Source of the DNA: Marinomonas ostreistagni
Lineage (GTDB): Bacteria > Pseudomonadota > Gammaproteobacteria > Pseudomonadales > Marinomonadaceae
DNA length: 64,000 nt
NCBI RefSeq assembly: GCF_016461785.1
Contig: NZ_JAEMUH010000005.1
Location: 62,001 to 126,000, forward strand
Direction of reading: 5' to 3'
Part shown: one piece after another, positions 1-7,415 of the stretch
Position numbering within the stretch: position 1 is the first letter of the stretch
Layout: every line of letters starts with the position of its first letter
Position numbers and translations under genes: made by a program
Notes under the pieces: model-generated
Told to the model about the DNA's origin: nothing
Database searches by the model: none
The model's input: the letters and a program-made list of their open reading frames with translations, nothing else

Positions 1-285
1 ATCCAGCTAGAAGGCGAGCTATGCGTCTGTGAGCTGATGGAAGCCATCGACGAAAGTCAGCCGAAAGTGTCCCGTCATCTGGCACAGCTGCGAAGCTGTG
101 GTCTACTGACAGATCGTCGTCAAGGGCAGTGGGTGTTTTACAGCATCAATGAAGCCTTGCCGGACTGGGCAAAACTGGTTCTACAAGTCACAGTGGCCGA
201 CAACTTAGAGACCATCGCCGCAGACTTAGCTCGATTGGAGAGTATGGGTGATCGCCCAGAGCGCACGAACGGCTGCTGTAACTAA
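1..285 (+). CDS. arsR: ArsR-family metalloregulator, 5' end outside window
   Basis: The open frame runs from base 1, so the N-terminus lies outside the window and the internal ATG at 37 is not the start. Near the window edge the frame reads ELCVCEL, the Cys-x-Cys metalloid site at the start of the recognition helix in classic ArsR repressors. It is followed by the helix QPKVSRHLAQLR and a wing ending WVFYSIN. The C-terminus has a further GCC cysteine pair. Directly downstream are the GAPDH and ArsJ genes, so this should be the As(III)-responsive repressor of the operon. The family and role are known; the ligand is inferred from the cysteines and context. Confidence 0.9.
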   Translation: MQLEGELCVCELMEAIDESQPKVSRHLAQLRSCGLLTDRRQGQWVFYSINEALPDWAKLVLQVTVADNLETIAADLARLESMGDRPERTNGCCN

Positions 286-315
286 TCTTATTAAAATATC
301 AATAGAGAGATCGCT

Positions 316-1332
316 ATGACAATTAAAGTAGGCATTAATGGATTTGGTCGTATGGGACGTTTGTCGTTCCGTGCAGCATTTGACTGGGATGATGTGGAAT
401 TCGTACAGATCAACGATCCAGCAGGCGATGCGGCGACGCTTGCACATCTGATCACGTTTGACTCTGTTCACGGCCGTTGGCACCACGAAGCCAGCGCAGA
501 AGGCAATGAGATGATCATCAATGGCCAGCGTATTCCTTGCACACAAAACAAAACCATCGGCGATACCGACTGGTCAGGCTGTGATGTGGTGATTGAGGCT
601 AGTGGCGTGATGAAAACCAAAGCCTTGCTACAAGCTTATCTAGACCAAGGTGTGAAGCGCGTTGTGGTGACTGCTCCGGTGAAAGAAGACGGCGTACTAA
701 ACGTGGTAATGGGCGTTAACCAAGACCTTTACGATCCCGCACTTTACCCAATTGTGACCGCCGCATCTTGTACCACTAACTGTCTTGCACCTGTAGTGAA
801 AGTGATTCATGAAAAATTGGGCATTGAACACGGTTCCATGACCACGATTCACGATATCACCAATACGCAAACCATCTTGGACGCACCGCATAAAGACTTA
901 CGTCGTGCACGTGCTTGTGGTGCCAGCCTGATCCCAACGACAACCGGCTCAGCGACCGCGATCACCCATATTTTCCCAGAGTTAAAAGGCAAGCTAAACG
1001 GCCATGCGGTGCGTGTACCACTGGCTAACGCGTCCCTAACCGACTGCGTGTTTGAAGTCAGCCGCCCGACAACGGAAGCGGAAGTAAATGGCTTTCTAAA
1101 AGAAGCTGCTGAAGGCGAGCTAAAAGATATTCTTGGTTACGAAGAGCGCCCATTGGTATCGGTGGATTACAAAACTGACCCACGCTCTAGCATCATCGAC
1201 GCTCTATCGACCATGGTCATAAATGGCACACAAGTGAAGCTGTACGCTTGGTATGACAACGAATGGGGTTATGCTAACCGTACTGCAGAGCTAATGCGTA
1301 TGGTCGGTCGATTGGATCTACAAGCCAAATAG
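316..1332 (+). CDS. Glyceraldehyde-3-phosphate dehydrogenase, ArsJ-associated type
   Basis: A full-length 338-residue GAPDH. The Rossmann motif [12 protein letters not shown] is at the N-terminus, the catalytic motif SCTTNC places the active Cys near residue 152, and WYDNEWGY is near the C-terminus. It lies 30 bp after arsR and upstream of arsJ. In arsR-gapdh-arsJ operons the dedicated GAPDH uses arsenate in place of phosphate to make unstable 1-arseno-3-phosphoglycerate, which ArsJ exports. A GAGAG ribosome site precedes the ATG. A decayed copy of its 3' end occurs at 6482-6592. The alternative is a housekeeping GAPDH, which the context makes less likely. Confidence 0.92.
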   Translation: MTIKVGINGFGRMGRLSFRAAFDWDDVEFVQINDPAGDAATLAHLITFDSVHGRWHHEASAEGNEMIINGQRIPCTQNKTIGDTDWSGCDVVIEASGVMKTKALLQAYLDQGVKRVVVTAPVKEDGVLNVVMGVNQDLYDPALYPIVTAASCTTNCLAPVVKVIHEKLGIEHGSMTTIHDITNTQTILDAPHKDLRRARACGASLIPTTTGSATAITHIFPELKGKLNGHAVRVPLANASLTDCVFEVSRPTTEAEVNGFLKEAAEGELKDILGYEERPLVSVDYKTDPRSSIIDALSTMVINGTQVKLYAWYDNEWGYANRTAELMRMVGRLDLQAK

Positions 1333-1361
1333 TCAGCTCCTGTATAACCTGAGAACAGACA

Positions 1362-1450
1362 CTTGGTTATGACAGCGCCGACCGACGCACATCCCTGTGC
1401 GTGACGGTCGGATCGCCCATCCATGGGCTTAGCGCTTGTCATAACCCAAG
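1362..1450. repeat. Cloverleaf-like nested inverted repeat
   Basis: Outer arms (1362-1378 and 1432-1450) are near-perfect inverted repeats carrying GGTTATGACA / TGTCATAACC. Inside are two more hairpins: GACCG...CGGTC enclosing CGCACATCCCTGTGCG, and GCCCATCCATGGGC. The whole folds as a three-way junction. It lies between the GAPDH stop and the ArsJ start, so it is probably transcribed in the operon. A shortened relative occurs in reverse orientation at 16506-16576 and a structural analogue at 16381-16482. It is absent from the decayed gapdh-arsJ copy. Confidence 0.75.
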
Positions 1451-1494
1451 CGTCTCTAACAAACATCGCACAAGATTTCTGGAAACAAACGCCA

Positions 1495-2715
1495 ATGAAT
1501 CCACTAGCCAATCTTTCTCCAGCGATCCGCCAATATATGGTGGTCACGGGTAATTACTGGGCGTTTACCTTAACCGACGGCGCATTGCGAATGTTGGTGG
1601 TGTTGTATTTTCACGGTTTAGGCTACAGCCCGTTGCAAATCGCCATGCTGTTCTTGTTCTACGAGATCTTTGGCGTGGTGACTAACTTGGTCGGCGGCTG
1701 GCTCGGCGCGCGTCTTGGTTTAAACCGCACCATGAACATCGGGCTGTTTATGCAGGTGGTGGCGCTGAGCATGTTGCTGGTGCCCGCGAGTTTCTTAACC
1801 GTGCCTTGGGTGATGGGCGCACAGGCATTATCAGGCATTGCCAAAGACCTCAATAAAATGAGTGCCAAGAGCTCGATTAAGCTGTTGGTGCCCAGCGATG
1901 CTCAAGGCCAATTGTACAAATGGGTGGCGTTGCTCACCGGCTCTAAAAACGCACTCAAAGGCGTGGGCTTTTTCCTTGGCGGCGCACTGCTAAGTTTATT
2001 TGGCTTTAAAGGCGCAATCTTGGGGATGGCCGTGACGCTTGCCTTGGTGTGGATCGCCAGTCTGATCACGCTGAAGAAAGATCTCGGAAAAGCGAAGAAT
2101 AAGCCAAAATTTGGCGACATCTTCTCGAAAAGTGCGGCCGTTAACTATTTATCTGCAGCACGTTTATTCCTCTTTGGCGCACGCGATGTTTGGTTTGTGG
2201 TAGCGCTACCCGTGTTCTTGGCCAGCACCTTTGGCTGGGATCATTGGTACGTCGGCGGTTTCCTAGCACTTTGGATCATTGCCTACGGCATCGTACAAGG
2301 CTTTGCGCCACGCTTCACCGGTAAAACATCTGGCAAAGTGCCAGACGGTCGCCAAGCTCTTGGCTGGGCGCTCGGGCTTGGCGTGATCCCCGCGGCGATT
2401 GCCTTAGCGCTGACCTTTGACTGGCAGATTGAGTTCGCTGTGATTGCGGGCTTATTTGCCTTCGGTGCTATATTCGCCATCAACTCCTCCCTACACAGTT
2501 ATCTTATTGTCAGCTACGCAGGCAAAGATGGCGTCTCCCTCGACGTAGGCTTTTACTACATGGCCAACGCCATGGGCCGACTTATCGGCACTCTACTGTC
2601 TGGTTGGTTATATCAAGATTACGGCTTAGCGGTGTGTCTCTGGGTCTCGACAGGGTTTATTGCGTTGACCGCGTTGATATCAGTAGGATTGCCAAGGAAC
2701 AAAGCTGGTGAATAA
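1495..2715 (+). CDS. arsJ: ArsJ, organoarsenical (1-arseno-3-phosphoglycerate) MFS efflux permease
   Basis: A 406-residue, roughly 12-TM major-facilitator protein. The N-terminus (SPAIRQYMVVTGNYWAFTL) and the segment LVGGWLGARLGL are typical of ArsJ. The frame is open from 1423, but that stretch lies inside the inverted repeat at 1362-1450, so the ATG at 1495 is the sensible start. ArsJ exports the arsenylated glycolytic intermediate made by the neighbouring GAPDH, giving arsenate resistance. The gene follows GAPDH in the same orientation. A second, inactivated copy with a large internal deletion lies at 6656-7309. Confidence 0.93.
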   Translation: MNPLANLSPAIRQYMVVTGNYWAFTLTDGALRMLVVLYFHGLGYSPLQIAMLFLFYEIFGVVTNLVGGWLGARLGLNRTMNIGLFMQVVALSMLLVPASFLTVPWVMGAQALSGIAKDLNKMSAKSSIKLLVPSDAQGQLYKWVALLTGSKNALKGVGFFLGGALLSLFGFKGAILGMAVTLALVWIASLITLKKDLGKAKNKPKFGDIFSKSAAVNYLSAARLFLFGARDVWFVVALPVFLASTFGWDHWYVGGFLALWIIAYGIVQGFAPRFTGKTSGKVPDGRQALGWALGLGVIPAAIALALTFDWQIEFAVIAGLFAFGAIFAINSSLHSYLIVSYAGKDGVSLDVGFYYMANAMGRLIGTLLSGWLYQDYGLAVCLWVSTGFIALTALISVGLPRNKAGE

Positions 2716-2775
2716 TTCGCCAGTTTTGTTCCACTAACGTATACTGATACAAACATTCAAACTGGATTCATCGTT

Positions 2776-2976
2776 ATGAATATCGAACACCTTTCCACAG
2801 AAGAAAAAGTGCAGCTTGCTGAAAAGCTTTGGGAAAGTGCTTACCAAGAGCAGTCGTCAGCGCCCATCAGTGATGAACAAAAAGCCATCCTAGACGCACG
2901 ATCTGCTGCATTTGAGAAAGACCAAAACATAGGCACTGAGTGGCACTTACTTAAAAAACAATTAATGGAAGAGTAA
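2776..2976 (+). CDS. Addiction-module antitoxin (PF09720-like)
   Basis: A 66-residue acidic protein beginning MNIEHLSTEEKVQLAEKLWES, the usual start of short unstable antitoxins paired with ParE/RelE toxins. Its stop codon overlaps the start of the toxin reading frame (TAATG), as in translationally coupled toxin-antitoxin pairs. The partner frame at 2976-3272 carries a premature stop, so the antitoxin may now be an orphan. The family match is by pattern and was not searched. Confidence 0.8.
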   Translation: MNIEHLSTEEKVQLAEKLWESAYQEQSSAPISDEQKAILDARSAAFEKDQNIGTEWHLLKKQLMEE

Positions 2977-3272
2977 TGCCTTACAGAATTTTTGTTCGCA
3001 AGGAAGCAGAGCAAGATATTCGTGATTCTTTCGACTACTACAAACGAATAAGTCCAAAACTAGGCTATGATTTCGTATCTCGAACAGATTAAATCATTGC
3101 TCAAGTCGCTCTAACCCCTTTTCTCTACCAACTCGTTCACCGAGATACTCGCCGCGCTTTGCTCAAGCAATTTCCTATTGGCTTATATTTCAAAATACAC
3201 GACGATCAAATCATCGTTTTAGCAATGATGAACAGCCGACGTGCTCCCAAAAATTGGATTGATCGAAATTAA
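2976..3272 (+). pseudogene. ParE/RelE-family toxin interrupted by an in-frame stop
   Basis: Translation from the ATG at 2976 gives MPYRIFVRKEAEQDI...GYDFVSRTD and then TAA at 3090-3092. The same frame, with no shift, continues IIAQVALTPFLYQLVH through a typical ParE C-terminus (RRALLKQFPIGLYFKIHDDQIIVLAMM...RAPKNW) to a stop at 3270-3272. Read-through length is 98 residues, normal for ParE. A single base change such as GAA to TAA at codon 39 would explain the break. The 38-residue product should not be an active toxin. Confidence 0.85.
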
Positions 3273-3398
3273 TCTATAAAGCTATGCTTACAGCCAGCTA
3301 AGAGGAATTTAACAGCGATGAAAAAAAGACGACACAATAACGCTACTGTGCCTAAAAGTAATCATAAGGAAGCACTATAGGGCGCAGCCGAATTAGAA

Positions 3399-4139
3399 AT
3401 GTATATATCGTCAGAAGAACAAGTCAAACCATTCATCGAGAGCGTTGAAGAATCAAAAAGAGTATTAGAAGAACTTCTAGAAGAAATGGAGAAACCAAAA
3501 AGGGCTCTGGAAGCGATAGATCTCTGGTACAAAGAGCTGCCATCACAGACTAGAGAAGCTGTTGAATTCTTAGTAAATAAAGGATGGTTTTGCGATGATT
3601 TGGAGCACTTTGACCTTGAAGTCCTAAATGAAGGAAGCACTCTAGAATGGGAAGTAATCGAACATGAGATTGAAGAATACTTCGACGACCATCTCGATAG
3701 GATAGAAGGGAACATAATTTCAAGACTGAAGAACCCAGAGCGCGCAAAAATTATTGCTTCAGTATTTGAAGCTCACCGCAATGGACTTTATAACCTGACG
3801 GTCCCAACAACATCCGCTCAAGTAGATGGAATTTGCATTGATGCTACAGCTGATAAACATTTCTTTATGATGTCAGACAAGAAGCCTCAAGTATCCCCAC
3901 ATGTTTATAATTTAACGAAAGGTTATCTTACCGATGCTCTCATTGATGGAGTGTTTAAGGTCAAGATCCCAGTGAATCAGTCTAGCTGGGATCGAGACGA
4001 AAATTTTTCAGGGCTGAACCGACATCAAGTGCTACATGGCGAAGTCTGTGACTACGGAACCAAAATAAATAGCCTTAAAGCAATTTCTTTACTGAACTTT
4101 GTGTCTATAGCTCTAGCAGGTGGGTTTAAGTATCCATAG
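3399..4139 (+). CDS. HEPN-like protein of unknown function, 5' end possibly damaged
   Basis: A 246-residue protein that I do not recognise as a named family. The N-terminus is charged and helical (SVEESKRVLEELLEEMEKPKRAL). The C-terminus contains NRHQVLHGEVCDYGT followed by a leucine-rich helix. Residues R208 and H213 form an R-x4-H motif like that of HEPN ribonucleases and Abi-type proteins. No good ribosome site precedes the ATG at 3399. In the same frame, a well-placed start at 3318 (AAGAGG upstream) gives 20 codons and then TAG at 3378-3380, after which the frame stays open into this gene. The original start was therefore probably 3318 and has been cut off by a nonsense mutation. Function is inference. 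Confidence 0.65.
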   Translation: MYISSEEQVKPFIESVEESKRVLEELLEEMEKPKRALEAIDLWYKELPSQTREAVEFLVNKGWFCDDLEHFDLEVLNEGSTLEWEVIEHEIEEYFDDHLDRIEGNIISRLKNPERAKIIASVFEAHRNGLYNLTVPTTSAQVDGICIDATADKHFFMMSDKKPQVSPHVYNLTKGYLTDALIDGVFKVKIPVNQSSWDRDENFSGLNRHQVLHGEVCDYGTKINSLKAISLLNFVSIALAGGFKYP

Positions 4140-4151
4140 TTAGTCAAAAGG

Positions 4152-4185
4152 TTCGCTCGGAAACCGAGCTCCTACAAGTCATCAA
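4152..4185 (-). repeat. REP-like palindrome overlapping the end of the EVE gene
   Basis: On the minus strand it reads TGATGACTTGTAGGAGCTCG and continues as a GCTCGGTTTCCGAGC hairpin. A close copy is at 8236-8269 and a partial copy at 21899-21922. The copy supplies the TAG stop and the last three residues (DDL) of the EVE-domain protein. The layout resembles Pseudomonas REP sequences. Confidence 0.7.
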
Positions 4186-4732
4186 TATCAACTTCTACCG
4201 ATGGCTCGTTTTCACGATCTTTGACAATGGCAGCCAATTCCAAGTCTTCCAATAGATCCGTTGTTAACTCCACTCCCATCTGATAAGCGATGACTTGCAT
4301 ATCCTCGAAGGGGATTTCAAACAGCCCTAAGCGAAACTGATAGCCCCAGCGTGGGTTATCACGGGTAAAGCTTAGGGTTTGCAGCAGTGGGCGAATCGGG
4401 CAGTGTTGCTGGCTGAGCCACACAACATCATGGCGGTAGGGCATAAAATCATCTGACATAACCACTTGATAAGGCGCGGAACTTCGGACAGCCCCCAATG
4501 CAGTAAAGCTTTGGCAGGTGTCTTTCTTTTGATAGGTAAAAGTAGGCGAGTAATACACAACGAAGGCATTGGGTTGCACCCGTTTTAACGGCCCTTGTTT
4601 GCCGTGGCACACCTGCATAAATTGCTCATTATAACCACGCGCCACATGATCGGTGCTGGCTACCGCGACCCAACAACGTGGCGCTGAGTTCGTGTTATTT
4701 TCCTTATCCAAGGTTGTTTGCTTTTCTGACAT
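4172..4732 (-). CDS. EVE-domain (PUA-like, UPF0310-type) protein
   Basis: A 186-residue protein. From about residue 19 it reads RCWVAVASTDHVARGYNEQFMQVCHGKQGPL, and later FTALGAVRSSAPYQV, features of EVE domains. These PUA-superfamily folds are known or proposed to bind modified bases in DNA or RNA and often occur near restriction or toxin systems. The start has a strong AAGGAG site 9 bp upstream. Its neighbours, a toxin-antitoxin remnant and a HEPN-like protein, suggest an accessory defence-type patch. The C-terminal DDL and stop lie in a REP element. The substrate cannot be told from sequence. Confidence 0.85.
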   Translation of the reverse strand: MSEKQTTLDKENNTNSAPRCWVAVASTDHVARGYNEQFMQVCHGKQGPLKRVQPNAFVVYYSPTFTYQKKDTCQSFTALGAVRSSAPYQVVMSDDFMPYRHDVVWLSQQHCPIRPLLQTLSFTRDNPRWGYQFRLGLFEIPFEDMQVIAYQMGVELTTDLLEDLELAAIVKDRENEPSVEVDIDDL

Positions 4733-4737
4733 AGCAT

Positions 4738-4798
4738 CGACTCCTTAACAGTTGGGTATAACATAAAACATTACACTGTCAGTTTCTGTCAGGAGTCG
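4738..4798 (-). promoter_or_regulatory. Inverted repeat that could sequester the EVE gene ribosome site
   Basis: Read on the minus strand, the upstream arm CGACTCCTGACAG is complementary to the downstream arm CTGTTAAGGAGTCG, which contains the AAGGAG ribosome site of the EVE gene. About 34 bases lie between the arms. If transcription starts upstream of 4798, the leader could hide the start. A possible promoter within the loop (CTGACA, 16 bp, TATACC) would instead make it a DNA operator. Confidence 0.45.
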
Positions 4799-4811
4799 AG
4801 CACCCGCGCAC

Positions 4812-5522
4812 TTATCGCACTAAGTCGCTATGATACAAGCGTTTTACTTGGGTCAATCCTCGTTCCATGTAAGCCTTGGTATAGTCCATTGCATGATGTT
4901 TATGGAAGTCTGCTTCGGTGGCGAAGCACTCCCATAATAAAAGCTGAGTCGGCTCATCTGGATTTTCATGCAGCTCAAATAAGCGACAGCCGGGTTCCGT
5001 ACGTGTTTGCTCACTTAGCTGCTTAAGAGCGGCTTTAGTTTCTTCGACTCGACTAGCATCGGTGATTGCAAGCTCAGCTGTGGCGAAGTAGCCGCCAGCT
5101 AGAGTCGATAACGACTGCTTGCTAGGCAACGGTGCCGAGTCTGGATTTAAGCCTCGCTCTTGCAAGATATCTTGAACAGCAAACAATCCATTGAGTGCTG
5201 CAGGAAACCCCGCATAGACCGCCATTTGCATCATCACTTCAATGATTTCCTGGGGCGAACACCCGACATTGAGAGCGCCATGAATATGGACTTTTAGCTG
5301 GGGCGTAGCATTACCCATCGCCGCCAAGGCCGCGATCGTTGCGATCTCGCGAGACTTTAGATCCAACGCCTCTCGGCTGTAAATATCTCCAAATGGGAAT
5401 TCGATCAGCAAGCGCGCAAAGTCCGGCGCAATACCTTCCATCGCTTGAATCACTTTCTCACCTTGCGCCCCATCGATCTCTGCTAGTTTTTGCCAACCTA
5501 TCTGATAACGATCCGAATGCAT
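4812..5522 (-). CDS. Carboxymuconolactone decarboxylase-like / antibiotic-biosynthesis-monooxygenase fusion
   Basis: A 236-residue two-domain protein. Residues about 1-125 form a CMD/AhpD-like helical domain (SREIATIAALAAMG, HIHGALNVGCSPQEIIEVMMQMAVYAGFPAALNGL). Residues about 140-236 form an ABM ferredoxin-like domain (EPGCRLFELHENPDEPTQLLLWECFATEADFHKHH). The start at 5522 has GAGGTGG just upstream, while the longer open frame reaches into the LysR gene. CMD-domain proteins are often gamma-carboxymuconolactone decarboxylases or peroxidatic; only one Cys is near the usual AhpD site, so decarboxylase-like or unknown activity is more likely. The divergent LysR gene is probably its regulator. 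Confidence 0.85.
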   Translation of the reverse strand: MHSDRYQIGWQKLAEIDGAQGEKVIQAMEGIAPDFARLLIEFPFGDIYSREALDLKSREIATIAALAAMGNATPQLKVHIHGALNVGCSPQEIIEVMMQMAVYAGFPAALNGLFAVQDILQERGLNPDSAPLPSKQSLSTLAGGYFATAELAITDASRVEETKAALKQLSEQTRTEPGCRLFELHENPDEPTQLLLWECFATEADFHKHHAMDYTKAYMERGLTQVKRLYHSDLVR

Positions 5523-5614
5523 AACCACCTCTGTATATTTGACGTTGAGAGGCGTAGCATGGCATTTTTCACAAACCGAATATGCAGCCAAAAAATCAAT
5601 ATAGGTTTTCAAAA

Positions 5615-6481
5615 ATGGAAAGCAGTGCATTGAACTGGGACGATTCGCGGGTCTTTCTGGCGCTGGCGCGATCCGGCACACTCACTGCGGCGGCCCAGCA
5701 GCTGGAATTAGGCATTGCAACCTTGTCGCGGCGTATTGAGCGCTTTGAAAAAGCCCTTGGTATCGCGCTTTTCATACGCTCGCAAACTGGCTATGAACTG
5801 ACGGAGGAAGGTCTAGCGTTGGTCGCCCATGCTGAGCAAATGGAAGCGGCCATGCTCGGATTTTCTAAGCAAGCATTGGATACAGTGATCTCTGGGACGG
5901 TGCGTCTGGCCACAGCAGAAAATCTCGCTACGCAATTGATATTGCCCAACCTCGCTCAGCTAAGACAGCAACATCCTGAACTCAACCTAGAGATCGTGAC
6001 CGATATCCGCACAGCCAACCTGCATCGGCACGATGCTGATCTAGGCTTACGTATGACTAGGCCGACTCAGGGTAATGTGACCTTTCGGCGGATTGGCGAG
6101 TTGCGCTATGGGCTGTATCAATCAAGCCAACTGCCTGAGACGCTGACGCTAGATCCCCATAATGCGATTGGTTGGGATCACCATTATCAGGACTTACCTG
6201 CCGCCAAATGGCTAAGCTACGCGCTACATAGCGCGACGCCTGCGTTACGTTGCACATCAGTCGCCACGCAATTAGCCGCCTGCAAAGGGGGGTTAGGTAT
6301 CGCCGTTCTACCGCAGATCGTCGCCAACAACGAACCTGTCCGTTGTGTAAAAACACTGCCCGAGTTAACCCAGCCCATTTATTTGGTCATTCATAGCGAT
6401 TTACACCACAGCAAACGTGTTCGCTGCGTCGCCGATTTTTTAGCAGGGCTTGTCGACCAATCTGAGCTGGCGCTAGCGTGA
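5615..6481 (+). CDS. LysR-family transcriptional regulator
   Basis: A 288-residue LTTR. The N-terminal winged helix (LNWDDSRVFLALARSGTLTAAAQQLELGIATLSRRIERFEKALG) is followed by a substrate-binding domain that is shorter in its C-terminal half. The open frame begins at 5582, but the ATG at 5615 fits the usual LTTR N-terminus and has a weak AGG 9 bp upstream. It is divergent from the CMD/ABM gene with about 90 bp between, the standard LTTR arrangement. Its stop codon abuts the edge of the gapdh remnant at 6482, so a recombination joint lies exactly at the gene end. Confidence 0.9.
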   Translation: MESSALNWDDSRVFLALARSGTLTAAAQQLELGIATLSRRIERFEKALGIALFIRSQTGYELTEEGLALVAHAEQMEAAMLGFSKQALDTVISGTVRLATAENLATQLILPNLAQLRQQHPELNLEIVTDIRTANLHRHDADLGLRMTRPTQGNVTFRRIGELRYGLYQSSQLPETLTLDPHNAIGWDHHYQDLPAAKWLSYALHSATPALRCTSVATQLAACKGGLGIAVLPQIVANNEPVRCVKTLPELTQPIYLVIHSDLHHSKRVRCVADFLAGLVDQSELALA

Positions 6482-6592
6482 TCGACGCTTCGTCTACGAT
6501 GGTTATTATTAAGGCATAAGTGTAGTTGTACGCTTGGCACGATAACGAATGGGGCTACGTTACCCGTACCGCAGAGTTAATGCGAATGGTCT
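6482..6592 (+). pseudogene. Remnant of the GAPDH 3' end
   Basis: The stretch aligns with about 1196-1307 of the GAPDH gene. TCGACGCT is shared at the start, and ACGCTTGG, AACGAATGGGG, CCGTAC and CAGAG...TAATGCG are shared further on. Substitutions, including in-frame stops, remove coding capacity. It is followed by an ArsJ remnant in the same order as the intact operon, so the two represent one duplicated gapdh-arsJ segment. Confidence 0.85.
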
Positions 6593-6655
6593 CTGCTGTC
6601 ATTATCAAGCTAGGCGTTAACCACTTACTTTGCTCATAAAAGGACTCAATATCTC

Positions 6656-7309
6656 ATGGGAGCACTAGTCAATCCTTCGCCAGCGATCCGTCAATATATG
6701 GTGGATCGTTGGTAACTACTGAGCGTTTACCTTAACCGACGGCGCGTTGCGAATCTTGGTGGTGCACGCGATGTTTGGTTTGTGGTAGCGCTGCCGGTGT
6801 TCCTTGCCAGCACCTTTGGCTGGGATCATTGGTACGTCGGCGGTTTCCTAGCACTTTGGATCATTGCCTACGGTATTGTGCAAGGCTTTGCGCCACGCTT
6901 TACCGGCAAAGCGTCTGGCAAAGTCCCCGATGGTCGCCAAGCCCTAAGTTGGGCGTTAGTGCTTGGCATTATCCCCATTGCCATTGCCATTGCCATTGCC
7001 ATTGCCCTCGCTTTAACCTTTGATTGGCAGGTTGAATTCGCTGTGATTGCGGGCTTATTTGCTTTTGGTACAGTGTTCGCCATTAATTCTTCGCTACACA
7101 GTTACCTTATTGTCAGCTACGCTGGTAAAGATGGAGTATCGCTTGATGTAGGTTTTTACTACATGGCCAATGCCATGGAGCGCCTGATTGGCACTTTGCT
7201 GTCAGGTTGGCTGTATCAGGATTATGGTCTATCGATTTGTTTATGGGTATCCGCGGGCTTTATTGGTTTAACGGCTTTGATCTCGGTAAGGTTACCTAAA
7301 CATTTTTGA
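6656..7309 (+). pseudogene. Decayed ArsJ copy with internal deletion
   Basis: The start (ATG at 6656, AAAGGA upstream) matches ArsJ: SPAIRQYMV is encoded. A +1 shift then occurs near 6703 and a Trp codon has become TGA. At about 6764 the sequence jumps from the equivalent of ArsJ base 1602 to about 2178, a deletion of roughly 575 bp. After the joint it follows ArsJ to the stop, and an open frame of 175 codons (6782-7309) survives with about six C-terminal TM segments. The copy is diverged at synonymous sites, so the duplication is not recent. A truncated product from the surviving frame is possible but unlikely to transport. Confidence 0.88.
6975..7004 (+). repeat. Hexanucleotide tandem repeat (CCATTG)x5
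   Basis: Five perfect head-to-tail CCATTG units inside the ArsJ remnant encode an Ile-Ala run in the surviving frame. The intact ArsJ at the same place lacks the run and is six codons shorter, so the repeat expanded in the pseudogene. Units are six bases long, so slippage keeps the frame. Confidence 0.9.
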
Positions 7310-7415
7310 AAGTAGGTGCTTCCCTGCTCTTTACCAAGAAGCTCTTACTGATAAGAATATGCTAATGTTAAACGAATTATAGAAAAGTCTACTATTCGTC
7401 AGGGGAATCGATTCT

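Noticed and set aside
226..546. Minus-strand open frame opposite GAPDH
   Set aside because: It is antisense to a clear GAPDH, has no ribosome site and gives a low-complexity, Cys- and His-rich product; such shadow frames recur throughout the window.
1362..1450. Integron attC site
   Set aside because: The arms read GGTTATG...CATAACC, the opposite polarity of the RYYYAAC...GTTRRRY core, and no integrase or cassette array is present.
1423..1494. Longer ArsJ start at 1423
   Set aside because: It lies inside the nested repeat, has no ribosome site and adds residues not seen at ArsJ N-termini.
6782..7309. A separate small MFS transporter gene
   Set aside because: It is the surviving frame of the arsJ remnant, with no proper start and only the C-terminal half of the fold.
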